Part shown: positions 35,244 to 43,470 of the stretch, piece after piece
Position numbering within the stretch: the stretch's first letter is position 1
Layout: each line of letters starts with the position of its first letter
Position numbers and translations under genes: made by a program
Assembly: GCF_027497995.1 (NCBI RefSeq)
Contig: NZ_JAODBT010000001.1
Span: 310,001 to 374,000, forward strand
DNA: 64,000 nt
Direction of reading: 5' to 3'
Source: Stenotrophomonas sp. Iso1
GTDB lineage: Bacteria > Pseudomonadota > Gammaproteobacteria > Xanthomonadales > Xanthomonadaceae
Notes under the pieces: generated by a model
The model's database searches: none
What the model was told of the DNA's origin: nothing
Seen by the model: the letters and a program-made list of their open reading frames with translations, nothing else

Positions 35244-35671
35244 GCAGCCAGCTCACGATTGAAATACTGCTTCGTTCTTAGGCTGAGTAGCGCCCAGAGG
35301 TTGATTGCGATTTCAAGACCGCTACGGAACACATGAGAGGTCAGCTTGCTGGCTGGAACCAAGCTGCCTTGTGATTGAGCGAGAAGAAGTGCATTTTGCA
35401 CCAAGATACTGCCGTAGAAAGCCAGGGCCGCTAGAAGCATTAGGTGGCGCCAACGTGGCTTGCCGAGCAATGCCAGCGCTGATGAAATGATAAGGAAGCT
35501 TGCCGTTATTATGGCCATTGCTGTAGTCCCTGCTGAGAGTTGTATCTCCACAGGGATGCGCGACGAGATTGTGATGAAAGCAAGCATGGTCAAGCTGAGA
35601 CAGCCGACCAGAATGTTCATGATAGAGGCCAGCCAGAGGCGCCTTGGTCGCTTTGTCTGCGGTGCTGTCAT
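35237..35671 (-). CDS. Hypothetical four-helix membrane protein
   Basis: A 144-residue integral membrane protein: a basic N-terminus (MTAPQTKRPRRLWLASIMNI) and four hydrophobic helices, ending RTKQYFNRELAAP. No motif or family recognised. It lies 59 bases after the preceding minus-strand gene and its stop codon is inside the attC-like hairpin at 35202-35243, which supports a gene-plus-site cassette unit. Confidence 0.72.
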   Translation of the reverse strand: MTAPQTKRPRRLWLASIMNILVGCLSLTMLAFITISSRIPVEIQLSAGTTAMAIITASFLIISSALALLGKPRWRHLMLLAALAFYGSILVQNALLLAQSQGSLVPASKLTSHVFRSGLEIAINLWALLSLRTKQYFNRELAAP

Positions 35672-35730
35672 TGCTCCACCTACGGGCTGAATCCAAGCGA
35701 AGAAATTACCGGCAAGGCTTGAGTGAGTTT

Positions 35731-35994
35731 CTAGCGCACAACGACGGTTTGGGCCTTGTTTGCGACGATGTATGACTTGAGATCAGGCATCTCGCCTAGC
35801 TTGGCCTCGACTGCATCGACGAAACGATTGGCAGAACAACGGACGTGGCAGTTGCGGAAAGGATTGGCCTTGTCGTTGCCGCGAGACGTAAAAATCACGC
35901 GACCATCTCGATCCCACCCCAATACCAATCTTTCTTGATTCTTCTTGGTGCGATAGATCCAACCTGTCGCGATGTCTGAAATTGCAATTGCCAC
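35731..35994 (-). CDS. Small hypothetical protein, first gene after the integron relic
   Basis: An 87-residue basic soluble protein reading VAIAISDIATGWIYRTKKNQ from a GTG, continuing RLVLGWDRDGRVIFTSRGND and ending NKAQTVVVR. AAGGAAAT lies eight bases before the GTG at 35994; the frame continues to 36072 but that part overlaps the attC-like hairpin. It is the gene nearest the integrase, the position of the most recently captured or best expressed cassette. No family recognised. Confidence 0.65.
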   Translation of the reverse strand: MAIAISDIATGWIYRTKKNQERLVLGWDRDGRVIFTSRGNDKANPFRNCHVRCSANRFVDAVEAKLGEMPDLKSYIVANKAQTVVVR

Positions 35995-36010
35995 GGATAT
36001 TTCCTTGGGC

Positions 36011-36053
36011 GCGAACGCCAGCGTTAAATCGAGCCGCGAAGCGGCGGAGACTT
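36011..36053 (-). repeat. attC/attI-like site beside integrase relic
   Basis: Minus strand: AAGTCTC-CGCCGC-TTC-GCGGC-TCGATTT, then AACGCTGGCGTTCGC. The hairpin GCCGC/GCGGC with a three-base loop matches the 35202-35243 site, and the tail TTTAACGCTGGCGTT resembles the CTTAACTCAGGCGTT ending of known attC sites. On the plus strand GTTAAAT (36023-36029) fits GTTRRRY. It lies between the first cassette-like gene and the IS3 relic. Confidence 0.45.
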
Positions 36054-36079
36054 CCGTCGAAAAAGCGGACACCTATTGG

Positions 36080-36358
36080 TCAATGGCAGGTGCGCCCGAG
36101 TTCCACGGGTGTTTGATAAACCAGTGCCGAGTGTAGGCGCTGGTGATTGTAAAAATCCATGCAGTTGCAGAGGGCGGCCAGCAGGGATCGGTCGCTCTCA
36201 AATACACGTTGGTGTTAGAAGTCGGATTTCATGGATCTGTCCCACGATTCCATATGCGCATTGTCAGTCATCCGGCGAAGTCGGTTGGCCGACTGCAAGA
36301 GTCCTGCCCGCCGCAGGTGCCGCTTGAACTTGTCACTTTGAAAGTTGATGCCGCGGTC
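36080..36358 (-). pseudogene. IS3-family transposase relic (C-terminal part)
   Basis: Translating the minus strand from 36358 gives [20 protein letters not shown], then [16 protein letters not shown], a stop (TAA at 36217-36215), HQRVFESDRSLLAALCNCMD and FYNHQRLHSALVYQTPVE. This is the end of an IS3-group OrfB: the DRG motif, DNAHMES with the catalytic-core residues, and YNxxRxHSALGYxxP. About two thirds of the transposase is missing and one in-frame stop is present, so it is inactive. It abuts the integrase relic exactly at 36358/36359, so it probably marks the insertion or deletion that truncated the integrase. Confidence 0.85.
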
Positions 36359-36951
36359 AGCACCGGCATGCGCTTGATGGAATGCCTGCGGCTTCGCATC
36401 AAGGACGTGGATTTCGCACGGGATGAAATGTATGTCCGTAGCGGTAAAGGCAAAAAGGGCCGGCGGGTGCCGCTGCCAATTTCATTGCGTGAGCGTCTGT
36501 TCCGTCAGCGCGAGTGGACATTGCTGCGCCACGCATCTGATCTGGCACAAGGCATCGGGCGGGTGTATCTGCCACATGCGTTGGCGCGGAAATATCCCAA
36601 TGCGGATACCAAGCCGGGATGACAGTACCTGTTCCCTTCAGCGAAAGTTTCCGCCGATCCACGAACACGTCGCATCGGTCGCCATCATCTCAGCGAAGAA
36701 ATGGTGCAGCGTGCGATGAAAGCCGCGCGAGCAGTGCAGGCATCACCAAGCCGGCCAGTTGCCACACACTGCGGCACTCTTTCGCCACGCACCTGCTTGA
36801 GGCCGGGCACGATATCCGCACGGCGCAGGAGCTGCTTGGCCACAAGGATGTCACCACCACGCAGGTCTACACGCATGTGCGCGGGCGGGGTGCCGGTGGG
36901 CGATTGAGCCCATTGGATCGGTTGCCGGGGACGTCGCCGTCCCCGTTCTGA
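36359..36951 (+). pseudogene. Integron integrase (IntI) relic, truncated and frameshifted
   Basis: Reads [20 protein letters not shown] (first catalytic Arg box), [38 protein letters not shown], then TGA at 36620-36622 where the family has Trp, then [20 protein letters not shown]. The frame shifts near 36735-36750, continuing [40 protein letters not shown] with the His-Arg box and catalytic Tyr, and ending SPLDRLP. The LARKYPN segment is the IntI-specific insertion that separates integron integrases from other tyrosine recombinases. The first half is missing. It is convergent with ilvD, as is known for the Xanthomonas integron. Nonfunctional. Confidence 0.9.
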
Positions 36952-36960
36952 AGCCGTCGA

Positions 36961-38799
36961 TCAGCCGTCGAGTAGCGCCTTGTCGCGCACGGCGCCCTTG
37001 TCGGCGCTGGTGGCCAGCAACGCATAGGCCTTGAGCGCGGTAGTGACCTTGCGCGGTCGCTGCTCGGCGGGCTTCCAGCCGATTGCATCCTGCTCAGCGC
37101 GTCGGCGTGCAAGCTTGGCGTCGTCCAACAGCAGGTTGATGCCGCGCTGCGGAATGTCGATGCGGATGCGGTCGCCATCGCGGACCAGGCCGATGGTGCC
37201 GCCGGCCGCTGCTTCCGGCGAGCAATGGCCGATGCTCAGGCCGGACGTGCCGCCGGAGAAGCGGCCATCGGTGAGCAGCGCACAGGCTTTGCCCAGTCCT
37301 TTTGATTTCAGGTAGCTGGTGGGGTACAGCATTTCCTGCATGCCGGGCCCGCCCTTGGGGCCTTCGTAGCGGATCACCACCACGTCGCCGGCCTGCACTT
37401 CATTGCCGAGAATGGCTTTCACCGCCGCATCCTGGCTTTCATAGACGCGCGCGTTGCCCTCGAAAACATGGATGGACTCATCCACGCCTGCAGTTTTCAC
37501 CACGCAGCCATCTGCTGCGAGATTGCCGTACAGCACGGCCAGTCCGCCTTCGTTGGAGAACGCATGGGCGACATCGCGGATACAGCCTTCGGCACGGTCC
37601 ACATCCAGCGACGGCCAACGCGTGGACTGGCTGAAAGCCACCTGCGTGGGAATGCCCGCCGGGCCTGCCTTGTAGAACTGGTGGATGGCCTGGTCCTGGG
37701 TTTGGGTGACATCCCATTGCGCGATGGCAGTGCCCAGTGAGCGGCTGTGCACGGTAGGCACATCGGTATGCAGCAGGCCACCGCGCGCGAGTTCACCCAG
37801 AATGGCCATGATGCCGCCAGCACGGTGCACGTCTTCGATGTGGTACTTCTGCGTGTTCGGCGCCACCTTGCACAGCTGAGGCACGCGCCGCGACAGGCGA
37901 TCGATATCGCGCTGATCGAAGGCGACTTCCGCCTCTTGTGCCGCGGCCAGCAGGTGCAGGATGGTATTGGTGGAGCCGCCCATGGCGACGTCCAGCGTCA
38001 TCGCATTTTCGAATGCTTCGAATGTGGCGATACCGCGCGGGAGAACGCTCGCATCCTCGCCGCCGTACCAGCGGTGGCAGAGTTCGACGATCAAACGACC
38101 GGCACGCTTGAACAGTGCCTCGCGGTCGCTGTGCGTGGCCAACACGGTGCCATTGCCCGGTAGCGACAGGCCCAGCGCTTCAGTCAGGCAGTTCATTGAG
38201 TTGGCGGTGAACATGCCTGAGCACGAACCGCAGGTGGGGCAGGCGCTGCGTTCGATCACCGCGACCTCTTCGTCGCTGATCGCTTCATCACCGGCGGCAA
38301 CCATCGCATCGACCAGGTCGAGCTTGTGGTCGGCCAGCTTGGTTTTACCCGCTTCCATCGGGCCGCCGGAGACGAACACCACCGGGATGTTCAGGCGCAA
38401 CGCAGCCATCAACATGCCGGGGGTGATCTTGTCGCAGTTGGAAATGCACACCAGCGCATCGGCGCAATGTGCGTTGGCCATGTATTCGACCGAGTCGGCG
38501 ATGATTTCGCGGCTGGGCAGTGAATACAGCATGCCGTCGTGGCCCATGGCGATGCCGTCATCCACCGCGATGGTGTTGAATTCCTTGGCAACGCCACCGG
38601 CGGCTTCGATCTCGCGCGCCACGAGCTGGCCGAGATCCTTCAGATGCACATGGCCAGGCACGAATTGGGTGAAGGAATTCACCACGGCAACGATGGGCTT
38701 GTGGAAGTCACCATCGGTCATGCCGGTGGCGCGCCACAGTGCACGGGCGCCGGCCATGTTGCGGCCGGCAGTGGAAGTTTTCGAACGATATTCAGGCAT
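36961..38799 (-). CDS. ilvD: Dihydroxy-acid dehydratase
   Basis: Cytoplasmic iron-sulfur enzyme of valine, leucine and isoleucine synthesis, turning 2,3-dihydroxy-3-methyl(iso)valerate into the 2-keto acid. The 612-residue protein begins [20 protein letters not shown], aligned in memory with E. coli IlvD (616 residues), which fixes the start at 38799. Seen: [30 protein letters not shown] and [20 protein letters not shown] with cluster-binding Cys, then [15 protein letters not shown] and the C-terminal [13 protein letters not shown]. No other ilv genes are adjacent. It neighbours the integrase relic. An in-frame upstream ATG at 38850 has no supporting site. Confidence 0.97.
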   Translation of the reverse strand: MPEYRSKTSTAGRNMAGARALWRATGMTDGDFHKPIVAVVNSFTQFVPGHVHLKDLGQLVAREIEAAGGVAKEFNTIAVDDGIAMGHDGMLYSLPSREIIADSVEYMANAHCADALVCISNCDKITPGMLMAALRLNIPVVFVSGGPMEAGKTKLADHKLDLVDAMVAAGDEAISDEEVAVIERSACPTCGSCSGMFTANSMNCLTEALGLSLPGNGTVLATHSDREALFKRAGRLIVELCHRWYGGEDASVLPRGIATFEAFENAMTLDVAMGGSTNTILHLLAAAQEAEVAFDQRDIDRLSRRVPQLCKVAPNTQKYHIEDVHRAGGIMAILGELARGGLLHTDVPTVHSRSLGTAIAQWDVTQTQDQAIHQFYKAGPAGIPTQVAFSQSTRWPSLDVDRAEGCIRDVAHAFSNEGGLAVLYGNLAADGCVVKTAGVDESIHVFEGNARVYESQDAAVKAILGNEVQAGDVVVIRYEGPKGGPGMQEMLYPTSYLKSKGLGKACALLTDGRFSGGTSGLSIGHCSPEAAAGGTIGLVRDGDRIRIDIPQRGINLLLDDAKLARRRAEQDAIGWKPAEQRPRKVTTALKAYALLATSADKGAVRDKALLDG

Positions 38800-39086
38800 G
38801 GGGGCGAGCAGGAGCGAGCTAGCAGAAGCGCAGTGGGATTGATTCTGCATGAAGATCCCGGTTGCAGCTGCAACCATCGGGAGGTGGTCGCAGGGCCTGC
38901 TGGAAGGCTCAGAGCCAGCCCTCTCCACCTCTCCCCTTGTCCTTGGCAACGCGAAGGGAAGGGCGGATCAGCGGGCAACCTCAAACCGATCAGCTGAAAC
39001 CCGGTTCAGTTTCCGGACCTTTCTCATTTACGCCTCAGCCGCCGGATCAGGCATCATTCGGAAACAACTTTCACGGGGAATCGACG

Positions 39087-39650
39087 ATGAAGCGATCCAG
39101 AACTACTGCGCTGCTGCTGATGAGCGCCGCGCCGCTGCTGTTCACCGCCTGCCAGAAGGAAGAAACGGTGCAGGTGAAGGAAGGGCTGTACACCTCGGTG
39201 GAAGCCTGCAGCGAAGCCACAGGCGATCCATCCAGCTGCCGTCAGGCGTTTTCTACCGCCCAGCAGCAGTCGGCCGATGCGGCGCCCAAGTACGCCAGCA
39301 AGGAAGAGTGTGCCAAGGAGTACCCGGCTGAGCAGTGCGTGCAGCAGCAGACCAGCGCGGGCACCTCGTTCATCGGGCCGATGATGATGGGTTTCTTCAT
39401 GTCGCAGATGCTCAACGGCAGCCGTGGCGCCGTGGCCGCGCCGCCGGCATCGCAGCCGGCTTTCAGGGACAAGGCCAATGGCTGGGCCAAGCCCGCACCG
39501 GGCGGTAGCGGCGGCCTGAACACCGGCAGCGGCATTGGTGCCGGCAAGGCCGGCCTGGCGCCGGTGACCAGCCAGCCCAACCGTGCCGTGACCGCAAGCC
39601 GTGGCGGCTTCGGCAGCCGCAGTGGTGGCCGTAACAGCGTCGGCGGTTGA
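39087..39650 (+). CDS. ygiB: DUF1190 family lipoprotein (YgiB-like)
   Basis: A 187-residue lipoprotein: MKRSRTTALLLMSAAPLLFTAC has a signal with lipobox LFTAC. It continues with YTSVEACSEATGDPSSCRQA, YASKEECAKEYPAEQCVQQQ (repeated Cys pairs of the DUF1190 family), a Met-rich PMMMGFFMSQMLNG segment and a Gly/Ser-rich tail. GGGGAA precedes the ATG. It is coupled to the ygiC-like gene four bases downstream, the same order as in E. coli. Function is not established; the pair is conserved. Confidence 0.85.
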   Translation: MKRSRTTALLLMSAAPLLFTACQKEETVQVKEGLYTSVEACSEATGDPSSCRQAFSTAQQQSADAAPKYASKEECAKEYPAEQCVQQQTSAGTSFIGPMMMGFFMSQMLNGSRGAVAAPPASQPAFRDKANGWAKPAPGGSGGLNTGSGIGAGKAGLAPVTSQPNRAVTASRGGFGSRSGGRNSVGG

Positions 39651-39654
39651 TGCA

Positions 39655-40842
39655 GTGAAACGTGTTGCGATTGCCGAACGTGGCAACTGGCGTGCCCGCG
39701 CCGCTGAAGCGGGCTTCCGTTTCCACACCATCGACGGTGCGCCGTACTGGGATGAAAGCGCGTACTACGCCTTCACCCTGCGGCAGATCGAAAACGACCT
39801 GGAAGACCCCAGCGCCGAGCTGCATGCGATGGCGATGGACCTGGTAGGCGAGGTGGTGGCCAGTGAGGCGTTGATGACGCAACTGGCCATCCCCGAACCG
39901 TTCCGGGATTGGATTGCCGAAAGCTGGCGCCGCCGTGACCCGCATCTCTACGGTCGCCTGGACTTTGCCTATGACGGCACTGGCCCGGCCAAGCTGTACG
40001 AGCTGAACTACGACACGCCGACCTCGTTGTACGAGGCGTCGTTCTTCCAGTGGCAATGGTTGGAAGACCAGCGCAATCGTGGTGCTCTGCCGCAGCAGGC
40101 CGATCAGTTCAACTCCCTCCACGAGACGCTGGTGGAACGCTTTGCCGAACTGGCCGCGCGTCTGCCGCCGCCGCTGTATTTCAGCGCGGTGGGGGAATCG
40201 ACGGAAGACCAGGGCACGGTGGATTACCTCCGCGATTGTGCGGCGCAGGCCGGCTTGCACGGCGCCGCCATCGCCATCGAGGACATTGGCCTTTCCGCTG
40301 ATGGACGCTTCACCGACATGGACGATGTGGTGATCGGCAGCCTGTTCAAGCTGTATCCGCTGGAAGACCTGATGCGCGAAGAATTCGGCGCCGCATTGCC
40401 GCGTTCGGGTGTGCAGTTGCTGGAGCCGGCATGGAAGGCGGTGCTGAGCAACAAGGGCATCCTGCCGTTGCTGTGGCAGCGCCATCGCGGCCACCCCAAT
40501 CTATTGGAGTCGCATTTCGACGATGGCAGCGCGTTGCCGGCCGGTTGGGTGCGCAAGCCGCTGCATTCGCGCGAAGGCGCCAATGTGGCCATGCACATGG
40601 CCGACGGCAGCTGGCAGGAAAGCGAGGGCCCGTACAACGGTCCGAGCATCCGCCAGGCGTTCCATGCATTGCCGGTGTTCGACGGCAACTATCCGTTGGT
40701 GGGCAGCTGGGTGGTCGGTGACCGCGCCTGCGGTATCGGCGTGCGCGAGGACAACAGCCGCATTACCCGCGACAGTGCGCGCTTCCTGCCGCATGCCATT
40801 GTGGATGACGCACCGCAGGGCAGCACCCGCATCTACGTTTGA
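39655..40842 (+). CDS. ygiC: Glutathionylspermidine synthase-like ATP-grasp protein (YgiC-like)
   Basis: A 395-residue cytoplasmic protein with the fold of the glutathionylspermidine synthetase C-terminal domain, an ATP-dependent peptide ligase. It begins VKRVAIAERGNWRARAAEAG, matching the E. coli YgiC start in memory, so GTG at 39655 is chosen. Seen: RLDFAYDGTGPAKLYELNYD, TPTSLYEASFFQWQWLEDQ, LSNKGILPLLWQRHRGHPNL, SREGANVAMH and VGSWVVGDRACGIGVREDNS. It lacks the amidase domain of full-length Gsp synthetase, so what it ligates is unknown. It overlaps nothing but follows ygiB by four bases, with a terminator behind it. Confidence 0.88.
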   Translation: MKRVAIAERGNWRARAAEAGFRFHTIDGAPYWDESAYYAFTLRQIENDLEDPSAELHAMAMDLVGEVVASEALMTQLAIPEPFRDWIAESWRRRDPHLYGRLDFAYDGTGPAKLYELNYDTPTSLYEASFFQWQWLEDQRNRGALPQQADQFNSLHETLVERFAELAARLPPPLYFSAVGESTEDQGTVDYLRDCAAQAGLHGAAIAIEDIGLSADGRFTDMDDVVIGSLFKLYPLEDLMREEFGAALPRSGVQLLEPAWKAVLSNKGILPLLWQRHRGHPNLLESHFDDGSALPAGWVRKPLHSREGANVAMHMADGSWQESEGPYNGPSIRQAFHALPVFDGNYPLVGSWVVGDRACGIGVREDNSRITRDSARFLPHAIVDDAPQGSTRIYV

Positions 40843-40875
40843 TGCGCGGGGTGGTGGCGTGATTGATGCAATGAG

Positions 40876-40907
40876 GAAGGCTCCGCGAGCGGCGGGGCCT
40901 TCTTTTT
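40876..40907 (+). terminator. Terminator after the ygiBC-like pair
   Basis: GAAGGC ... GCCTTC with CCGC/GCGG inside, followed by five T. It lies 33 bases after the ygiC-like stop codon. Confidence 0.8.
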
Positions 40908-41042
40908 GTGTGTGAGGTTGTGTGGCAGTTGAGCGGTCGCGTCTACTTCGAATGCAGACAGCCGTGGCAGGGCGAACAAGACCCCGGTTGTGGTTCCATC
41001 GTGGGCCTCGCGGCTTGAGCTTCTGCCGCAAAACCTGCCGGT

Positions 41043-42341
41043 CTAGAGCAGGCCGTCGCGTTTGACGGCGAGGTAGCGTTCCACCAATGCCGCCGGCAAT
41101 TCTTCGGCGGTGACGTCCAGCACCATCACGCGGTGGCTGCGCAGGGCTTCATGCGCATCAGCGCGTTGCTGCAGGTAGCGGGCGATGGCGCCGGCCTGCA
41201 CCGCGTCGGGCAGGGTTTCCACATCGCGCGCCAAGGCTTGGTCGAGCTCGCGTTCGCGCAGGCTGGCCACACAGACCAGGTGCCGCTTCTGCAACAACCG
41301 GACGGCGGCCAGTAGATCTTCGATGTCTTCATCGCGCACGTTGGTCACCAACATCACCAAAGTGCGGCGCGAATGCAGCAGCGACAACTCGGTGGCCGCC
41401 GCCAGATAGTCGGTGGCCACCGGCTTCGGCTGCAGGTCGTAGCTTGCCCGCAGCAGGGTGTCGATTGCACCCAAGCCGCGCTTGGGGGCCACCCAGCGGC
41501 TGTCCCCGCCGCTGGCAAACAAGCCCACGCCATCGCCCTGGCGCAGGGCCAAATAGGACACCACCAACGATGCATTGAGCACATGGTCGAAGTGCGATAG
41601 ACCGCCTTCGTTGGCCATCATGCGACGGCCGGTGTCGATCATCATCACCAGCTGCTGGTTCTTTTCATCCTGGTACTCACGCGAGATCAACTTGCGCGCG
41701 CGTGCGGTGGCCTTCCAGTCGATCTGACGCAGGCTGTCGCCGACACGATATTCACGCATCTGGTGGAAATCCGTGCCTTCACCGCGACGACGTTTCAGGT
41801 GCGCACCGACCAGGCGTGAGGCCATCTCCGCGCTGAGCAATGCCAGCCGGGTAAGCGGGGCGAAGTTGGGGTAGACGCGCACGGTCTGCGGCGTGCCTGC
41901 AACGCGCTGATGCCACCACAAGCGAAGTGTTGAATGCAGCCGCAGTTGCACTCCATCGAAGACGAACGTGCCACGATTGGCCGGTGTGACGCGGTAGCTG
42001 AAGCGGCTTTCGCTGGTTGCTGCCAGGGTGAGCCGGCGTGGCAGACCATGGCATTCCCAACCATCGGGAACCAGGTCGAAGACATCCACACGCTGTCGCC
42101 CGAAGGCGTCCAGTTGCAGCCAGCTCTCGCGTTCGATGCCCAGGGCGAGTGAGTCTGGCAACTCACGGCGTACAAGCGGCGTCGGGCGGCGGTACAGCAG
42201 TAAGGCATCGAGCAGGGCGAACACGGCGATCACGCCGGCTGCGACACTCCATGCCAGTTGTGGAAGGTAGTGCAGGGCAACGGGAATGCCGAGCAGGCCC
42301 CACAGCACCAGCAGCGTGATCAGCAGCGGGGACGGCCTCAC
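41043..42341 (-). CDS. DUF58 domain protein (von Willebrand A-like)
   Basis: A 432-residue protein with two membrane helices near the N-terminus (PLLITLLVLWGLLGIPVALH; LAWSVAAGVIAVFALLDALL), a beta-rich middle and the DUF58 core: GEGTDFHQMREYRVGDSLRQ, IDWKATARARKLISREYQDE, then the vWA-like MMIDTGRRM with a metal-site start. DUF58 proteins pair with MoxR ATPases, possibly in assembly of complexes. GTG at 42341 has CCGGAG upstream. It is the last gene of the six-gene operon; a 109-bp gap with a REP-like hairpin precedes it. Confidence 0.88.
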   Translation of the reverse strand: MRPSPLLITLLVLWGLLGIPVALHYLPQLAWSVAAGVIAVFALLDALLLYRRPTPLVRRELPDSLALGIERESWLQLDAFGRQRVDVFDLVPDGWECHGLPRRLTLAATSESRFSYRVTPANRGTFVFDGVQLRLHSTLRLWWHQRVAGTPQTVRVYPNFAPLTRLALLSAEMASRLVGAHLKRRRGEGTDFHQMREYRVGDSLRQIDWKATARARKLISREYQDEKNQQLVMMIDTGRRMMANEGGLSHFDHVLNASLVVSYLALRQGDGVGLFASGGDSRWVAPKRGLGAIDTLLRASYDLQPKPVATDYLAAATELSLLHSRRTLVMLVTNVRDEDIEDLLAAVRLLQKRHLVCVASLRERELDQALARDVETLPDAVQAGAIARYLQQRADAHEALRSHRVMVLDVTAEELPAALVERYLAVKRDGLL

Positions 42342-42450
42342 GGTGTGGACTCCGGGGCTTGTGCGCGAGGAGCACACCTCACCCGCCCTTTCCTTCGTAC
42401 TGCAAACGAAAGGGAAGGGGTTGTGTACTGACTGAGGGCTCGCGCCTGGC

Positions 42451-43470
42451 TCACTTGCGTGGCGCCTCAACCTTGGCCAGCAACGCGGTGAGGACGTCGT
42501 CGGCCGATTGACCTTCGATCTGCAGCTCCGGCGCCAGTGCGATGCGATGACGCAACGCTGGCTTTGCGATCTCGCGCACGTCGTCAGGCGTGACAAAGTC
42601 GCGCCCGGACAACGCGGCCTGCGCACGCGCGGCGCGGACCAGCGCGATGCTGCCGCGTGGGCCAGCACCCAGCGCGATGCCGGGCCACTTGCGCGTGGCC
42701 GAGACGATGCGCACGGCGTAGTCGATCACCTGTGGGTCTACCGTGATCGCGGCCACGGCCTTCTGCAGCGCGGTCACGTCGGCGCCGCTGAGTACACGCG
42801 GCACCTGCGACAGGTTGAAGTCGCTTGCCGCACGGCCGGTGGTGATGGCCTCGACCATGCGCTTCTCGTCCTCCAGCTGCGGGTAGTCGATCAGCACCTT
42901 GAGCAGGAAGCGGTCCAACTGCGCTTCCGGCAGCGGGTAGGTGCCTTCCTGTTCCACCGGGTTCTGCGTGGCCAGGGTGAGGAACGGCGGGGTGAGCGGG
43001 AACGCCTTGCCTTCGATGGTGACTTGGCCTTCCTGCATCACTTCCAGCAACGCCGACTGGGTTTTGGCCGGTGCGCGGTTGATTTCATCAGCCAGCAGCA
43101 GGTTGGTGAACACCGGGCCACGGCGGATCTTGAAGCTCTCGGTCTTGGGGTCGTACACCGCGTGGCCACTGACGTCGCTGGGCATCAGGTCGGGGGTGAA
43201 CTGAACACGTGCGTAGTCCAGTTCCAGTGCCTGTGCCAGGGCGCGCACCAGCAGGGTTTTACCCAGCCCGGGGACGCCTTCGATCAGCACATGGCCGCCG
43301 GCCAACAGTGCGATGAGGATCTGCTCCAGCACATCGGCCTGGCCGATGAAGGCGTGGCCCACCGCGTCGCGGATGCGCTCGACACGTTCAATCAGCTCGG
43401 CGTTGCCCGGCGCAGGCGTCGGCACAGGAGCGTCGCCGGGAAGGGTGGGCGGAAAGGGCGTCTCGGTCAT
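42451..43470 (-). CDS. MoxR-family AAA+ ATPase
   Basis: A 339-residue cytoplasmic chaperone-like ATPase. Walker A GVPGLGKT, the MoxR loop QFTPDLMPSDVSGHAVYDPK, Walker B LLLADEINRAPAKTQSALLE, MQEGQVTIEGKAFPLTPPF and sensor motif ATQNPVEQEGTYPLPEAQLD are all present. The C-terminal lid includes ALGAGPRGSIALVRAARAQA. The start overlaps the DUF4350 stop by four bases (ATGA). With DUF58 downstream it forms the common MoxR/vWA pair, thought to remodel or insert metal into target proteins; the target here is unknown. Confidence 0.95.
   Translation of the reverse strand: MTETPFPPTLPGDAPVPTPAPGNAELIERVERIRDAVGHAFIGQADVLEQILIALLAGGHVLIEGVPGLGKTLLVRALAQALELDYARVQFTPDLMPSDVSGHAVYDPKTESFKIRRGPVFTNLLLADEINRAPAKTQSALLEVMQEGQVTIEGKAFPLTPPFLTLATQNPVEQEGTYPLPEAQLDRFLLKVLIDYPQLEDEKRMVEAITTGRAASDFNLSQVPRVLSGADVTALQKAVAAITVDPQVIDYAVRIVSATRKWPGIALGAGPRGSIALVRAARAQAALSGRDFVTPDDVREIAKPALRHRIALAPELQIEGQSADDVLTALLAKVEAPRK

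Noticed and set aside
35671-35731. Possible attC in the gap between two minus-strand genes (CAAGC ... GCTTG)
   Set aside because: Only five-base arms and no GTTRRRY core; too weak to list.
38800-38850. In-frame upstream ATG of ilvD (38850) or a leader peptide
   Set aside because: No ribosome site, no run of branched-chain codons beyond a few Leu, and the E. coli-like N-terminus starts at 38799.
38917-38975. REP-like sequence upstream of the ygiB-like gene
   Set aside because: Pairing is poor and the match to the REP family of this window is only partial; the 42381-42420 and 60288-60332 sequences are similarly weak.
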